NCBI GenBank assembly: GCA_002753395.1
Contig: PEAB01000028.1
Coordinates: 1 to 38,965 of the forward strand
Direction of reading: 5' to 3'
Length of the DNA: 38,965 bases
Origin: Nitrospirae bacterium MYbinv3
Lineage (GTDB): Bacteria; Nitrospirota; Thermodesulfovibrionia; Thermodesulfovibrionales; Magnetobacteriaceae
Of the stretch, positions 8,232 to 16,706 are shown piece after piece. The notes beneath the pieces were generated by a model. That model searched no databases. It saw only the letters and a list, made by a program, of their open reading frames with translations, and was not told the DNA's origin. How positions within the stretch are numbered: position 1 is the first letter of the stretch; each line of letters opens with the position of its first letter. Made by a program: the position numbers and the translations under genes.

Positions 8232-8513
8232 CTATCCTATATAAAAGTAATCTGGGTCGTGGGGCGGTAACGCTATGCCCAGCACGTGAGGTGTACTCCT
8301 GCCATCCATTTGAAAGATATGCACGCGGTCCTCTTTATCCTTTATAAGCCCCTTGAGCTGCCCGATTACGTATTTTAATTCGCCTTCGGTCAGAAAGCAC
8401 TCATATACCGATTTCTGACCGCCTGTGCTGTACCCCTTCAGGAGATACCGCACGTCGTGCAAGCGGCTATCCTCCGTAATGTCATAGGCTATGAGATACA
8501 AAATCCTTTTCAC
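8232..8513 (-). CDS. cas2: Cas2 (copy B), adaptation protein
   Basis: 93 residues. The N-terminal strand ILYLIAYDITEDSRL carries the conserved Asp (D11), and GGQKSVYECFLT matches the second Cas2 strand. The C-terminal tail (PPHDPDYFYIG) is the type that docks on Cas1. It lies 15 bases after the CARF/HEPN gene and 10 bases before the canonical cas1, with which it probably pairs. The other Cas2 (6194-6472) pairs by position with the divergent Cas1, giving the symmetric order cas2-cas1-cas1-cas2. Confidence 0.93.
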   Translation of the reverse strand: MKRILYLIAYDITEDSRLHDVRYLLKGYSTGGQKSVYECFLTEGELKYVIGQLKGLIKDKEDRVHIFQMDGRSTPHVLGIALPPHDPDYFYIG

Positions 8514-8528
8514 AGGCCGCAGCTAATC

Positions 8529-9773
8529 TTAATCGTCAAACTCCAACCTTGGAAAAACGGGGGCGTCTGACTCGTTAAAACTCTTTAGGTCGAGGATAAA
8601 CTTCTTTAGCTTATCATATGTTGATTCCTCTGAAAATTCAAAGCCATGAGCAAGGTAAGACAGATTTCTTTTATTTTGTAACTCTTTAAAACGCTGTTCT
8701 TGCTTCTCATAGCTCTTCCCAAAATCGTCCTCTAGTGCAAGAAGTAACTGTAGAGAGGCATCCTGGGACAGCTTTATCTTATCGTCCTTTTTGTGATTAC
8801 GAACAAAGCAATCCCTTACTGTATCTGGTAATTGATCCTCTTTTACATTAGAGGTGTTTATGTTGTACTTGTTCAGGAGCCTCTCCTGTGCAATCATCTC
8901 TACAAGCCTGTAGAGCCTGAGCACAGCGTCATCTGTCTTCCCCTCTTCAGATCTTCTGAGCGCATTTGCATACATGTCAAGGATATGTTTCAGGAAAATT
9001 TGTCCATTTGCCTCTGTTAACTCTTTAATGAAATCCAAATTCTTTTTTGTCGCCTCTGCAAAGGCCTTAATCCTTGCATCCTTGGACAATGCTAGTATAT
9101 CGTCTATCTTTCCTTTATAAAACGAATCTTGGGCCTGCTTGTGTCTAAACAAATCCCATTTATAGTAACCATCTACAAGACTCGCCAACGATCTAAAAAT
9201 TGGACTGCCTTCTACCCCTTTTTGCACTAGACCGTCTAACAAATCCTTTGCGGCCTTAAACTGATATTGATTAAAAAGGACTGAAATCTTTTTCTTCTCC
9301 TCTACTGCCAATAAATCCCACGGATTTACACTATCGTAGATCGTTTCGTGTCCGTCCTGGACAATACCAACACCGTCCTTAGTCCTCTGCGTTCCACCAA
9401 CGTATGAGTAACAAAAGCCATACGTAATCGAGGCAAGGGCAAGGGCGACAGACATGTTCTTTGTCCCCCCGGTGTAGTCAACGATAATCTCTTCCTTGCT
9501 GTAACCTTTATCCATTACCCTCTTGACGGATTCCTTTGCCTTGTCATGGCAGTGTCGTAAATCGTTTACATCGTCTGCACAGGTTAGTTCGCTCTTTATG
9601 TCCAGTCCATCGGTGTCCTTAACACTTCTTTTTATATCAGCGATCTTGTCGCACGTGTCCTGGGATGCAAAAAACGAGACAAACTCAGGCCTATAGTGTG
9701 AAATGGACTTTACAATAGGTTCCGGTGTTCCACCAACTGATATGATCATTGCCTTGTACTTCTTTTCTTCCAT
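8529..9773 (-). CDS. CARF-HEPN ribonuclease of the Csm6-like (TIGR02710) group
   Basis: 414 residues. The N-terminal CARF domain (~1-160) starts KAMIISVGGTPEPIV and has the ligand-loop motif DYTGGTKNMS at 99-108. The C-terminal helical domain includes DAVLRLYRLVEMIAQERL and an R-x6-H HEPN motif, R369 to H376 (RNLSYLAHG). In type III systems such proteins bind cyclic oligoadenylate made by Cas10 and become non-specific RNases. The ATG at 9773 is preceded by AAGGAGG at ideal spacing, so it is preferred to an in-frame ATG at 9800. The 104-bp element lies just upstream. It belongs to the TIGR02710 type rather than classical Csm6, with good confidence. Confidence 0.9.
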   Translation of the reverse strand: MEEKKYKAMIISVGGTPEPIVKSISHYRPEFVSFFASQDTCDKIADIKRSVKDTDGLDIKSELTCADDVNDLRHCHDKAKESVKRVMDKGYSKEEIIVDYTGGTKNMSVALALASITYGFCYSYVGGTQRTKDGVGIVQDGHETIYDSVNPWDLLAVEEKKKISVLFNQYQFKAAKDLLDGLVQKGVEGSPIFRSLASLVDGYYKWDLFRHKQAQDSFYKGKIDDILALSKDARIKAFAEATKKNLDFIKELTEANGQIFLKHILDMYANALRRSEEGKTDDAVLRLYRLVEMIAQERLLNKYNINTSNVKEDQLPDTVRDCFVRNHKKDDKIKLSQDASLQLLLALEDDFGKSYEKQEQRFKELQNKRNLSYLAHGFEFSEESTYDKLKKFILDLKSFNESDAPVFPRLEFDD

Positions 9774-9866
9774 GATTGCTTCCTCCTTATTGTTGATCAT
9801 TGTTTACAATGCATCCTCTTTATATTTCACGGTAACTATACTTTTACGCATCCTGGATTCCTGGTC

Positions 9867-9970
9867 AGGTAGTCCTGCACAAGTAGTGGTGACAGTAAAC
9901 TTAACACCCTCCCCTAACCCCTCTCATCAAGGAAGGGGGATTGAATATCACTACCTCTGCAGGACTACCA
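9867..9970 (+). repeat. 104-bp inverted-repeat element, copy 3, inside the cas operon
   Basis: Same element as 153-256. The left end has one mismatch (AGGTAGTCCTGCA, 9867-9879); the right end is intact (TGCAGGACTACCA, 9958-9970). It fills most of the 203-base gap between csm5 and the CARF/HEPN gene, the only real gap in the cas operon. Its stem-rich interior could attenuate or separate transcription of the effector and adaptation parts. Confidence 0.9.
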
Positions 9971-9976
9971 TAAATT

Positions 9977-11107
9977 TTACCCTGCTTTTTTAAGAGGATA
10001 ATTTACAATCTCCAATACTGCCCATCCAAAGGACTTGAGTCTGCTGTTGGCGTCTGGTTTAGACTCCTCGGATGCAAGCCATAGGGTAGTGGCGCAAGAC
10101 TCATAAGTATCAGGTTCACCTCTTTTATGCATAATCTTTATATTCCTATATCCCTCAATGGTTACGGCCTCTGCCCCGGAGTGCCTGCCTATCCTGAGCA
10201 AAAAGGCAGACTTCCCCCACTTGTCCTTGAACTGCGAAGGCATAACGGAGGGGCTTGCCTTGATTCTGGCTATGACCTTGTTATCCTCATCGTATACGCT
10301 GTTGTAGAAGCCATTGACGGCGTTTAACAAGATACCAGGTTTAACAGGATTGCTTATAACACCTGTCTTCAGCGGTTGATCAATATTTATGGTGCCGCTA
10401 AAGACCGTATTAACCCCTATCGTTTCTATTATTTGGTACGGCCCCTTAGCGGCCTGACCTTCGTCCTTCTTTCGGTTAACGGCGTAGAATATCTTGCATT
10501 TGCCATCCCCTTCCGGTATAAAATCTGATACCTTGAGCAGTCGCAAGGGGTCAGTGTCAAATTGTCCGCCAAGTAGCTGTCTTTCCAGGTATTTATTTCC
10601 GTCTTTTTTGTCTCCAGTATTTAAACGCTTGCTTTCCTTTGCCAGCTTATTCAGATAGGCCGTGCGCATTGCCCCCTTTATCGAGGAGCCTGGTATATAC
10701 GGCAGATTGTTATGTGGATTGTAGGCGGTTCTGGCAATGTGAAATTGATTGAGTTCCTTCTCCTCATTTTTTAAAGATATGCCCTTAACCTTCTTGTAAT
10801 GCTCCAGCAGAGTGCTGCTACACTCAACCCTGACAATGATCTTCTGCTTACTGGGTTGAAACTTTTCAGCAACAAACCTCATCATCTCGATAATAGATGC
10901 AATGCTGCCCTTGTCGCAAATGCCTAAAAACCCCCCCCTGTCTTGTTCCGATAAGGAATCTATGAAAACCATTGGATCAAAGGCTGCCAGATTCAATTCA
11001 TTGCTTTTATTTCTGAGTATCACAAATGATGTTGGATCATATATGTCATCGCAGCCTATATGCACCGGAGACATTATGTGAAGCCTGACCTGCAGCGGTT
11101 TTTCCAT
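9977..11107 (-). CDS. csm5: Csm5, type III-A RAMP subunit
   Basis: 376 residues. Csm5 caps the crRNA 3' side of the Csm effector complex and helps recruit nucleases that mature the crRNA. RAMP features are visible: the N-terminal LHIMSPVHIGCDD motif, the central YIPGSSIKGAMRTAYLNKL motif (~residues 137-156), and C-terminal LLRIGRHSGAEAVTIEG. The ATG at 11107 follows GGAGG inside the csm4 end, two bases past its stop, so I prefer it to an upstream in-frame start at 11194. The 3' end touches the inverted-repeat element. Confidence 0.93.
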   Translation of the reverse strand: MEKPLQVRLHIMSPVHIGCDDIYDPTSFVILRNKSNELNLAAFDPMVFIDSLSEQDRGGFLGICDKGSIASIIEMMRFVAEKFQPSKQKIIVRVECSSTLLEHYKKVKGISLKNEEKELNQFHIARTAYNPHNNLPYIPGSSIKGAMRTAYLNKLAKESKRLNTGDKKDGNKYLERQLLGGQFDTDPLRLLKVSDFIPEGDGKCKIFYAVNRKKDEGQAAKGPYQIIETIGVNTVFSGTINIDQPLKTGVISNPVKPGILLNAVNGFYNSVYDEDNKVIARIKASPSVMPSQFKDKWGKSAFLLRIGRHSGAEAVTIEGYRNIKIMHKRGEPDTYESCATTLWLASEESKPDANSRLKSFGWAVLEIVNYPLKKAG

Positions 11108-11108
11108 G

Positions 11109-12149
11109 TTAAACCTCCACGCTGATCGGTATATAGAGTGAATATCCCTGTGCCACGGTTTTCTTATGCACAAGCGATATACCAGTGACACCAACCCCTA
11201 TATACGGTTTCTTAGGTATATCTTTATTCTTTGGCATAAAGACGGCCCCCTCATCGGCCATGACGATTGGACATTTAAAGGGGTTGCCTGACCTGGCCAG
11301 TACATCGCCATGCCTGCCAAACCTCGTAAACGGCGTAAAAAACATATCAGCGTAGATATCCCTCTCAGGGACGCATGGGGCAAGGGTGTAACAGGCATTT
11401 GGATTATCGCTGCCTAACCCCATGAGGTCTATCTCCATCCACTCCCCAAGGCAAAACCTGCCCAGGCCGGTTGAGGCATCACGGCCAAAGCCCATATCCC
11501 CGATCCTGCCAATGGCCGTAATGACCTGCTCAATTGTCACAACATCATCGTCTATACCAACAAACAACGCCAGTTCAGTGTTAGGATAATACACCCCATG
11601 CTCCACTGAGAAGGGTGCAAATTGCGCATCACCTGTAGTGCCGGTATCCCTGTTTATGGTGTTGTGAGACTGAAGAAAGTCGGTGATAAAGCTGCCACCG
11701 CCCCTCTTGTGTATCTGCTGCCTTTCTTTGTCACTCAGCGCTGCCTTAAATTCATCAAACAACTCCTTGTCATTGCAGAATTTAAAATCCTTAAACGACG
11801 AGAATTTCTTGCCTTCCGGCACAAGCATCCACTTCTTTGACTTAACCTCCTTGCGCTTCTTTATGCGTTGCACTGTGTCCTGTGGGAGGTCAAACATGCA
11901 GTCAGGCGGCAGGCTTGGCGTAGGCAGGGCATATGTGTAAGTGCGGTTTACGTATAGCTTCGGAAAGGCCGATGAAAATACCACAAAGGGAGCCTCCAGA
12001 TAACGGGCAATCAGGGTACCGAACTGTTCACCGAGCAGCTCCTGTTCATCGTAGGCTAGCTGCCAGCAGAAGTGCCCAAAGATGGTGTCTCCCTTGAGAT
12101 GGGTTGCAAATCCGCTCAGCGGCTTTATGGTAATCTCATATGTCTTCAA
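11109..12149 (-). CDS. csm4: Csm4, type III-A RAMP subunit
   Basis: 346 residues. Csm4 binds the 5' handle of the crRNA and joins Cas10 to the Csm3 backbone. The N-terminal IKPLSGFATHLKGDTIFGHF motif is the Csm4 signature. The glycine-rich loop GDMGFGRDASTGLGRF lies near residues 217-232, and the C-terminus has GISLVHKKTVAQGYSLYIPI. It overlaps csm3 by four bases (ATGA) and csm5 follows after two bases. The length is slightly above the family norm (~300) because of the insert around 95-170. Confidence 0.95.
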   Translation of the reverse strand: MKTYEITIKPLSGFATHLKGDTIFGHFCWQLAYDEQELLGEQFGTLIARYLEAPFVVFSSAFPKLYVNRTYTYALPTPSLPPDCMFDLPQDTVQRIKKRKEVKSKKWMLVPEGKKFSSFKDFKFCNDKELFDEFKAALSDKERQQIHKRGGGSFITDFLQSHNTINRDTGTTGDAQFAPFSVEHGVYYPNTELALFVGIDDDVVTIEQVITAIGRIGDMGFGRDASTGLGRFCLGEWMEIDLMGLGSDNPNACYTLAPCVPERDIYADMFFTPFTRFGRHGDVLARSGNPFKCPIVMADEGAVFMPKNKDIPKKPYIGVGVTGISLVHKKTVAQGYSLYIPISVEV

Positions 12150-12877
12150 CTGCCGCCTCCACGATTAAAGGGGGCCAGACTCTCAAAATTGGCATTAATG
12201 CCAGGATCGTTAAACGCTATCTTTACCCTTCCATACCCCCTGCTTCCACTTCCGCCAAGGGTATCCATCTCAAGCAGTCTTAGCCCCTTAAGGAGTACCG
12301 ATTCAAAGAGTCCTTCATCCCCCTCAGCCAGCACCTTAAAGGTAATCAGGAAGTTGAATTCTGTCCCCTCAGGCACACGCTCGATAAATCTCGGATCCTT
12401 GGCTGTACCTTTGATCCTGTTTATGACGTTTTCCGACTTCTCCTCCGTGAGGGACCAACGATTTTCCTGTGCCTTTTTAAGCCAATCACTATCAAGATAG
12501 CAGTCGGCAAACGACGCCCTTGTCGGTCCAATTTCACCAGAGGCAGCATCGGCGCTCGCCCCAAAGACCTTGAGCAGGGCAATACATTTTTTTGTTAACG
12601 CTTCGTTGCCTTTTACCGTTTTATATTCCAGCGTCTTGCCTGATACAACGTTGCCGTCTGTGTAAGCCATCAATCCGCTTTCCATCTCAAGCAGGGAGCG
12701 TACCTTTCCCTTTAACGAAGACCCCGGTATATAGGGTTGAAGAGTATGGGGATGCTTGATCACAGGGCTGTCCGTGCCGCCGATATGCATCTCCGTATTG
12801 CCAGAGCCTATATGAAGGCCGCTCCTAAGTGTTATCGTGCCCTCAAGTCTCTTGATATCTTTGAGTCTTAATTCCAT
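12146..12877 (-). CDS. csm3: Csm3, backbone and target-RNA-cleaving RAMP subunit
   Basis: 243 residues. Csm3 polymerises along the crRNA and cleaves target RNA at 6-nt intervals. The N-terminus reads LRSGLHIGSGN, and GGTDSPVIKHP contains D36 at the position of the known catalytic aspartate, so RNase activity is probably intact. YIPGSSLKGKVRSLLE and the glycine-rich LGGSGSRGYGRVKI are the other RAMP hallmarks. It lies 21 bases after csm2 with an AGGAGG ribosome site and overlaps csm4 by four bases. Confidence 0.96.
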   Translation of the reverse strand: MELRLKDIKRLEGTITLRSGLHIGSGNTEMHIGGTDSPVIKHPHTLQPYIPGSSLKGKVRSLLEMESGLMAYTDGNVVSGKTLEYKTVKGNEALTKKCIALLKVFGASADAASGEIGPTRASFADCYLDSDWLKKAQENRWSLTEEKSENVINRIKGTAKDPRFIERVPEGTEFNFLITFKVLAEGDEGLFESVLLKGLRLLEMDTLGGSGSRGYGRVKIAFNDPGINANFESLAPFNRGGGS

Positions 12878-12898
12878 ATTTCACCTCCTTTTTGTGTT

Positions 12899-13339
12899 TT
12901 AGTTTTTTGGATTATAGTATTTATAATACCCCATGATGGCCTCAAAGAAACTTGCAAATACGTCAAGGTCTTTTGCTTCTGTAACTTGGGTTATATTTTT
13001 TTTGATAAACTCCTTAAAACCACTTGATATGAGTTCTCTACCTTCGGCATATGCCGCCTTTGCGTTTAACATCTGCAAGTAAGGCAGTATCTTTTCAAAC
13101 TCCGATGGATTGTCTTTTACTCTTCTGTTAAACATTATGACCTCATCATAAAACTTTCGTATCTGAGAGCTTTTATTGCTTTTATCACGGCTCTCTTTAC
13201 GATCAGAAGTTAATTTTTTGGCTATTTCGTCAGCCTTACCAGAAAAGAGATCAGGATTAATCAATGTTTTATCTTTATCCTTCCAGAAACTTACCTTAAT
13301 CTCGCTGCTTGTATCTTTGCCTCTGATGTTTCCTTCCAT
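12899..13339 (-). CDS. csm2: Csm2, small subunit of the Csm complex
   Basis: 146 residues, mostly helical. The core from ~55 on (QIRKFYDEVIMFNRRVKD...LPYLQMLNAKAAYAEGR) is the Csm2 family pattern, and the C-terminus reads FASFFEAIMGYYKYYNPKN. The first ~50 residues are charged and likely disordered, making it a little longer than average. Csm2 multimers line the target-RNA groove. It lies between cas10 and csm3, 12 bases after the cas10 stop, with an AGGAGG ribosome site. Confidence 0.92.
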   Translation of the reverse strand: MEGNIRGKDTSSEIKVSFWKDKDKTLINPDLFSGKADEIAKKLTSDRKESRDKSNKSSQIRKFYDEVIMFNRRVKDNPSEFEKILPYLQMLNAKAAYAEGRELISSGFKEFIKKNITQVTEAKDLDVFASFFEAIMGYYKYYNPKN

Positions 13340-13351
13340 TGCACTTCCTCC

Positions 13352-15901
13352 TTATCTGCGGTTATATATTACTTGCCACAGGGGTATCTTCAAAGATCCA
13401 CCGTGCTCCTCAAGCCATTGAACGCTCTGTTCCACTTCCTTTAGCGCCACGGCTCGTTCATCATCTTTAAGTCCCCTTCCCACGTTCCTGATAAGGGCGT
13501 ATCTGAGCATTGCCCTCCACTTCAGGCACTCTATATCGTCTACGCTAATACCCTGCCCCATCTCCAACAGCCTCTTGGTCTTCTTTGACATCTCAATAAA
13601 GGTGTTTAACCTAAATAGCATGGCGCTATTGATATAATCACTGTCTAACCACTTATAAATTTTGTCCCTGCAAGAGTTCAATGTCTCAAGCCCTTCCCAC
13701 TTAACCGTCTCTCCAAATATGGTTATAGCATTCTTGGCTTCAACTGCCTTGGATTTCTCAAGGGCACCCTCAGACCTTTTGGCCAGAGACAGCACCGGAT
13801 CGTTAGGCTTGCTGAGGCTTATACCGGCGGATATCGTAATATGCCTGTTGCCACACACATACTCCCTGAACCTATCTCTCATAAACCCGGCAAAGTCAAT
13901 AATACGGTTCCACGGCCCAATGACAAACAGGTCGTCTCCACCCGCAAACACGGTGTAGATATCACTAAACCTATCATCTGTGCTTAAAACGTGTGGCAGG
14001 TACACCGTAAAAAACAGGTTCAACTGCCTGCTCAATGTCGCCATCCGTGAGATACTTATGCGTTCCTTTCTGATCCCACAACCAAACACAGCTCCAAGGT
14101 TATCCACATCGGCCTTGAGCGCTGCCATGGCCTCAATCCCCATATCAACGCCGTCATCGCTTGACGCCTTATTTATGGCTGTCTTGGCGATATCGGAAAA
14201 CGATTTCGGTATGACATCACCCCCTTGTCCATCATCTTGAAATGGCACGTAGCCGTTGAGGAACCTGGCCGTCTTATCCGTGGTTATATCTCCATCCTTT
14301 GAGATAGATATATCCCAGTATTTGACGAGCTGCCCCTTGTCGGCAAGCTCATTGAGCTGCCCTGTTACATCCAAAGACACCTGATAGTCACCAAAGATGG
14401 GTTCCAAGAGCTTCTCATTGAGCTTCGCCTCTTTAGTGGTAACTGCTATAAGTGGTTTTTTGACAAGATTTGTACCTAAATATATGTGGTCCCTACAGAT
14501 ATTGCAGGCAGACTTCTCCTCTCCTAAGAGAGAATCGTTTTCAGCCTCTGGGCTTGACGGCCTCTTACCGCAGAAGGGACACAACGCCTTGGCCAGAGCA
14601 TTGTTAAACCTGTTGAGATAGCCCTTGACAGGGCCGCCGTATTTCTCAAGGTCGATCTTCTTATACTTGTGTCGCTGAGACTGCACATTAAACCTCTCCC
14701 AAAACTCAGAAAACCCCTTGGAGATAAGGTTGTTGCATGAGACATCACAGTACGATAGCCCAATAGATGACTCTCCGAGAAAGTTGTCCATAAACCATTC
14801 ATTGATCTGTGTCTCCGTCTCGCTAATCATTTTTACAGTGACAGGCGTGTTGGGGGCCATGATAGTAAAGTTACCCGCCGCGTTTAAGATAATCGAGGAC
14901 GGGGTTAGTCCTATATTCGTACATAGCAGGTGGGCAGCCAGTTCTGACAGGAGAGAGACAGCAAACGACCTCCCCCTTAGGAGCTTGGCGGAGGCCTTCA
15001 TGGTGCTGCCGCCCTCTGCAAAGATGAAGTCCTGGATGCCGTAAAAATCGCCTTTTACCAACAAGAACTTCTCGATCTCGTAGTCCTTAATCCTCTCTAT
15101 ATCCATACTGTCAGTCTGTTGGTGATACAAGTAAATGGCCGAGGCAATAGCAGAGGTGGTCTTGGAGTGGTCATAGAATGATATATCTGGTATTGTCTTC
15201 CCCACGGTGGCAGAGGGGATATTTGAGGCATAGATCATGAAGAGGCTGTCAAAGTGATCAAACCACAGGGGGATATTCTGCCTGTGTGAAATGTCGCCAA
15301 GTGAGTTTACAAAATCCTTGAACAACTTGGTATACTCCTTAGTCGCCGATTTACTGTCTAAAGATCGATATCCATCTCCATCTATCGGAAAAATATTTTT
15401 AGGCGAAAGCCTCTCTAAAGGGTATCTGAATCTGTAGGAATTGATATCGCCCTCTTTGTGTTTGTTATCTAGGCTGATTCCTTCAAATATGGAGAGCATC
15501 CGAGTTTTTTTGTAATCCCTGATTTTAACCTCGTTATTGTAGTCCTCGAACTCTTTTCTGTCCATTCCACTGCTTACCCTATCGGCAACAGCGATTATCC
15601 ACTGCATAGGGGTCTCTGGCTTGTGGTGCCCTGCGGCAAGATTGATAAACGGATCGCCTATTCCCCAATTGCCTTTATTAAACCACGGTGGCAGATACTT
15701 TTCGATGTGTTCAATAAATGCCGCCGTATAGACGGCATGGCTATGGGTGTAGCGGTTGTTGTAATACGGTTGATATAGAGGCGCATTATCGTTTTTGTAT
15801 TCTTGCCCTGGATGAAACCCCTCATCTCCTGCCCTTTCAGCAAACTTACCGATATCGTGTAAATACCCTGCGATAGCTATCTTATAGATTGTGTCATCCA
15901 T
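13352..15901 (-). CDS. cas10: Cas10/Csm1, large subunit with HD nuclease and cyclase palm
   Basis: 849 residues. The N-terminal HD domain has GYLHDIGKF (H15/D16), AAGHHKPE and ADRVSSGMDR, suggesting active ssDNA nuclease. A zinc-finger region has CPFCGKR and CNICRDH. The second palm domain holds the cyclase motif FAGGDDLFVIG, which in this family makes cyclic oligoadenylates from ATP on target-RNA binding. The intact GGDD matches the presence of a CARF/HEPN effector downstream. I prefer the ATG at 15901 (MDDTIYKIAI), directly after GAGGGGGAA; a TTG at 15925 and an ATG at 15913 are alternatives. First gene of the cas operon. Confidence 0.96.
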   Translation of the reverse strand: MDDTIYKIAIAGYLHDIGKFAERAGDEGFHPGQEYKNDNAPLYQPYYNNRYTHSHAVYTAAFIEHIEKYLPPWFNKGNWGIGDPFINLAAGHHKPETPMQWIIAVADRVSSGMDRKEFEDYNNEVKIRDYKKTRMLSIFEGISLDNKHKEGDINSYRFRYPLERLSPKNIFPIDGDGYRSLDSKSATKEYTKLFKDFVNSLGDISHRQNIPLWFDHFDSLFMIYASNIPSATVGKTIPDISFYDHSKTTSAIASAIYLYHQQTDSMDIERIKDYEIEKFLLVKGDFYGIQDFIFAEGGSTMKASAKLLRGRSFAVSLLSELAAHLLCTNIGLTPSSIILNAAGNFTIMAPNTPVTVKMISETETQINEWFMDNFLGESSIGLSYCDVSCNNLISKGFSEFWERFNVQSQRHKYKKIDLEKYGGPVKGYLNRFNNALAKALCPFCGKRPSSPEAENDSLLGEEKSACNICRDHIYLGTNLVKKPLIAVTTKEAKLNEKLLEPIFGDYQVSLDVTGQLNELADKGQLVKYWDISISKDGDITTDKTARFLNGYVPFQDDGQGGDVIPKSFSDIAKTAINKASSDDGVDMGIEAMAALKADVDNLGAVFGCGIRKERISISRMATLSRQLNLFFTVYLPHVLSTDDRFSDIYTVFAGGDDLFVIGPWNRIIDFAGFMRDRFREYVCGNRHITISAGISLSKPNDPVLSLAKRSEGALEKSKAVEAKNAITIFGETVKWEGLETLNSCRDKIYKWLDSDYINSAMLFRLNTFIEMSKKTKRLLEMGQGISVDDIECLKWRAMLRYALIRNVGRGLKDDERAVALKEVEQSVQWLEEHGGSLKIPLWQVIYNRR

Positions 15902-16444
15902 TTTCCCCCTCATTTGATAAATCAAGCATTTCGTGTTAGTGTTAACGTCTGGGAATTTCCCTGCCCCTCTAATCTTCGATATTCCTTATTATAAATAAAA
16001 GCATTTTAAATAAACCACATTCCTTATCTTTGTATTGTGCTCTATTTTGCTGAAGGAAGGATAATAGTTCACCCGTATGTGTTTAAAATGGAGGGCTTTG
16101 CCTAGTGATACTAAGTTGCATTCAAAGAGGTATCTTATGTTTCAGAATGTAAGATGTTGTATTATAATGGGGTTAAGGGGACTGGTCACCTTGCAGAGGG
16201 GTCTAAGGGGAGACAGAGTCTCCCCTTCTATCGTATACTGAACTATTACACGGATTTAAGGATTGTCAGGAGCATGTCATCTCTTTTTCCTGTAGATCCT
16301 TTCATCAGTGTAATCCTAGTTCAGACAATCTCGATGTTTACTTAAATCTGACATTGTCAAGGTGATTTCAGGGCAATTTTTCAGGTTATAGGCAACAATT
16401 CAAAACGATAGACCTCCCTTCTTTTTTTGGCTCTCAAATTTTGT
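15902..16444. other. Intergenic region upstream of cas10, with a hairpin repeat
   Basis: This holds the start region of the cas operon. On the minus strand a TATAAT is present at 15993-15988, about 90 bases before cas10, but the matching -35 (GGTTTA at 17 bases) is poor, so the promoter call is weak. 16169-16229 is a member of the GC-rich hairpin repeat family. TGACATTGTCAA at 16350-16361 equals an end of the small inverted-repeat element at 22036-22151. No gene is seen; the 63-codon frame at 16154-16345 merely crosses the hairpin repeat. Confidence 0.5.
16169..16229 (+). repeat. GC-rich double-hairpin intergenic repeat
   Basis: Contains GGTTAAGGGGACTGGTCACC and GGGGAGACAGAGTCTCCCC, two hairpins in fixed order. 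Relatives lie at 22897-22960, 22760-23090, 32275-32358 (reverse), 32873-32965, 35731-35790 and 37771-37890. Confidence 0.7.
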
Positions 16445-16473
16445 TTGACAAACGTCTTAAATATGTATATAAT
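16445..16473 (+). promoter_or_regulatory. Full-consensus promoter of tRNA-Asn
   Basis: TTGACA (16445-16450), a 17-base spacer, then TATAAT (16468-16473) give a perfect sigma-70 promoter. The tRNA begins 29 bases after the -10 box. Confidence 0.9.
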
Positions 16474-16502
16474 AATTAAGATATAGGGTTACATGTGGAT
16501 GT

Positions 16503-16578
16503 TCCTGGGTAGCTCAGCCGGCAGAGCGGGTGGCTGTTAACCACTTGGTCGGGGGTTCGAGTCCCTCCCCAGGAGCCA
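16503..16578 (+). tRNA. tRNA-Asn (GTT)
   Basis: The acceptor stem TCCTGGG (16503-16509) pairs with CCCAGGA (16568-16574). The D-arm AGCTCAGCCGGCAGAGC, anticodon loop CTGTTAA with anticodon GTT, and T-arm GGGGGTTCGAGTCCCTC are all present. The 3' CCA is encoded (16576-16578). Confidence 0.97.
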
Positions 16579-16706
16579 AAATAATATAAGCCAGTAGATT
16601 TAGCCATTAAATGCAAGATTAACCAAACAATCAGCCAACAACCTCAGCCAGGATAACTTGCAAGGGCGGAGCGGTTTGGTACGTTGAAAACGGATAAATA
16701 GCTATA

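Noticed and set aside
16154-16345. 63-codon plus-strand frame upstream of tRNA-Asn.
   Set aside because: It is mostly the translation of a GC-rich hairpin repeat and has no ribosome site.
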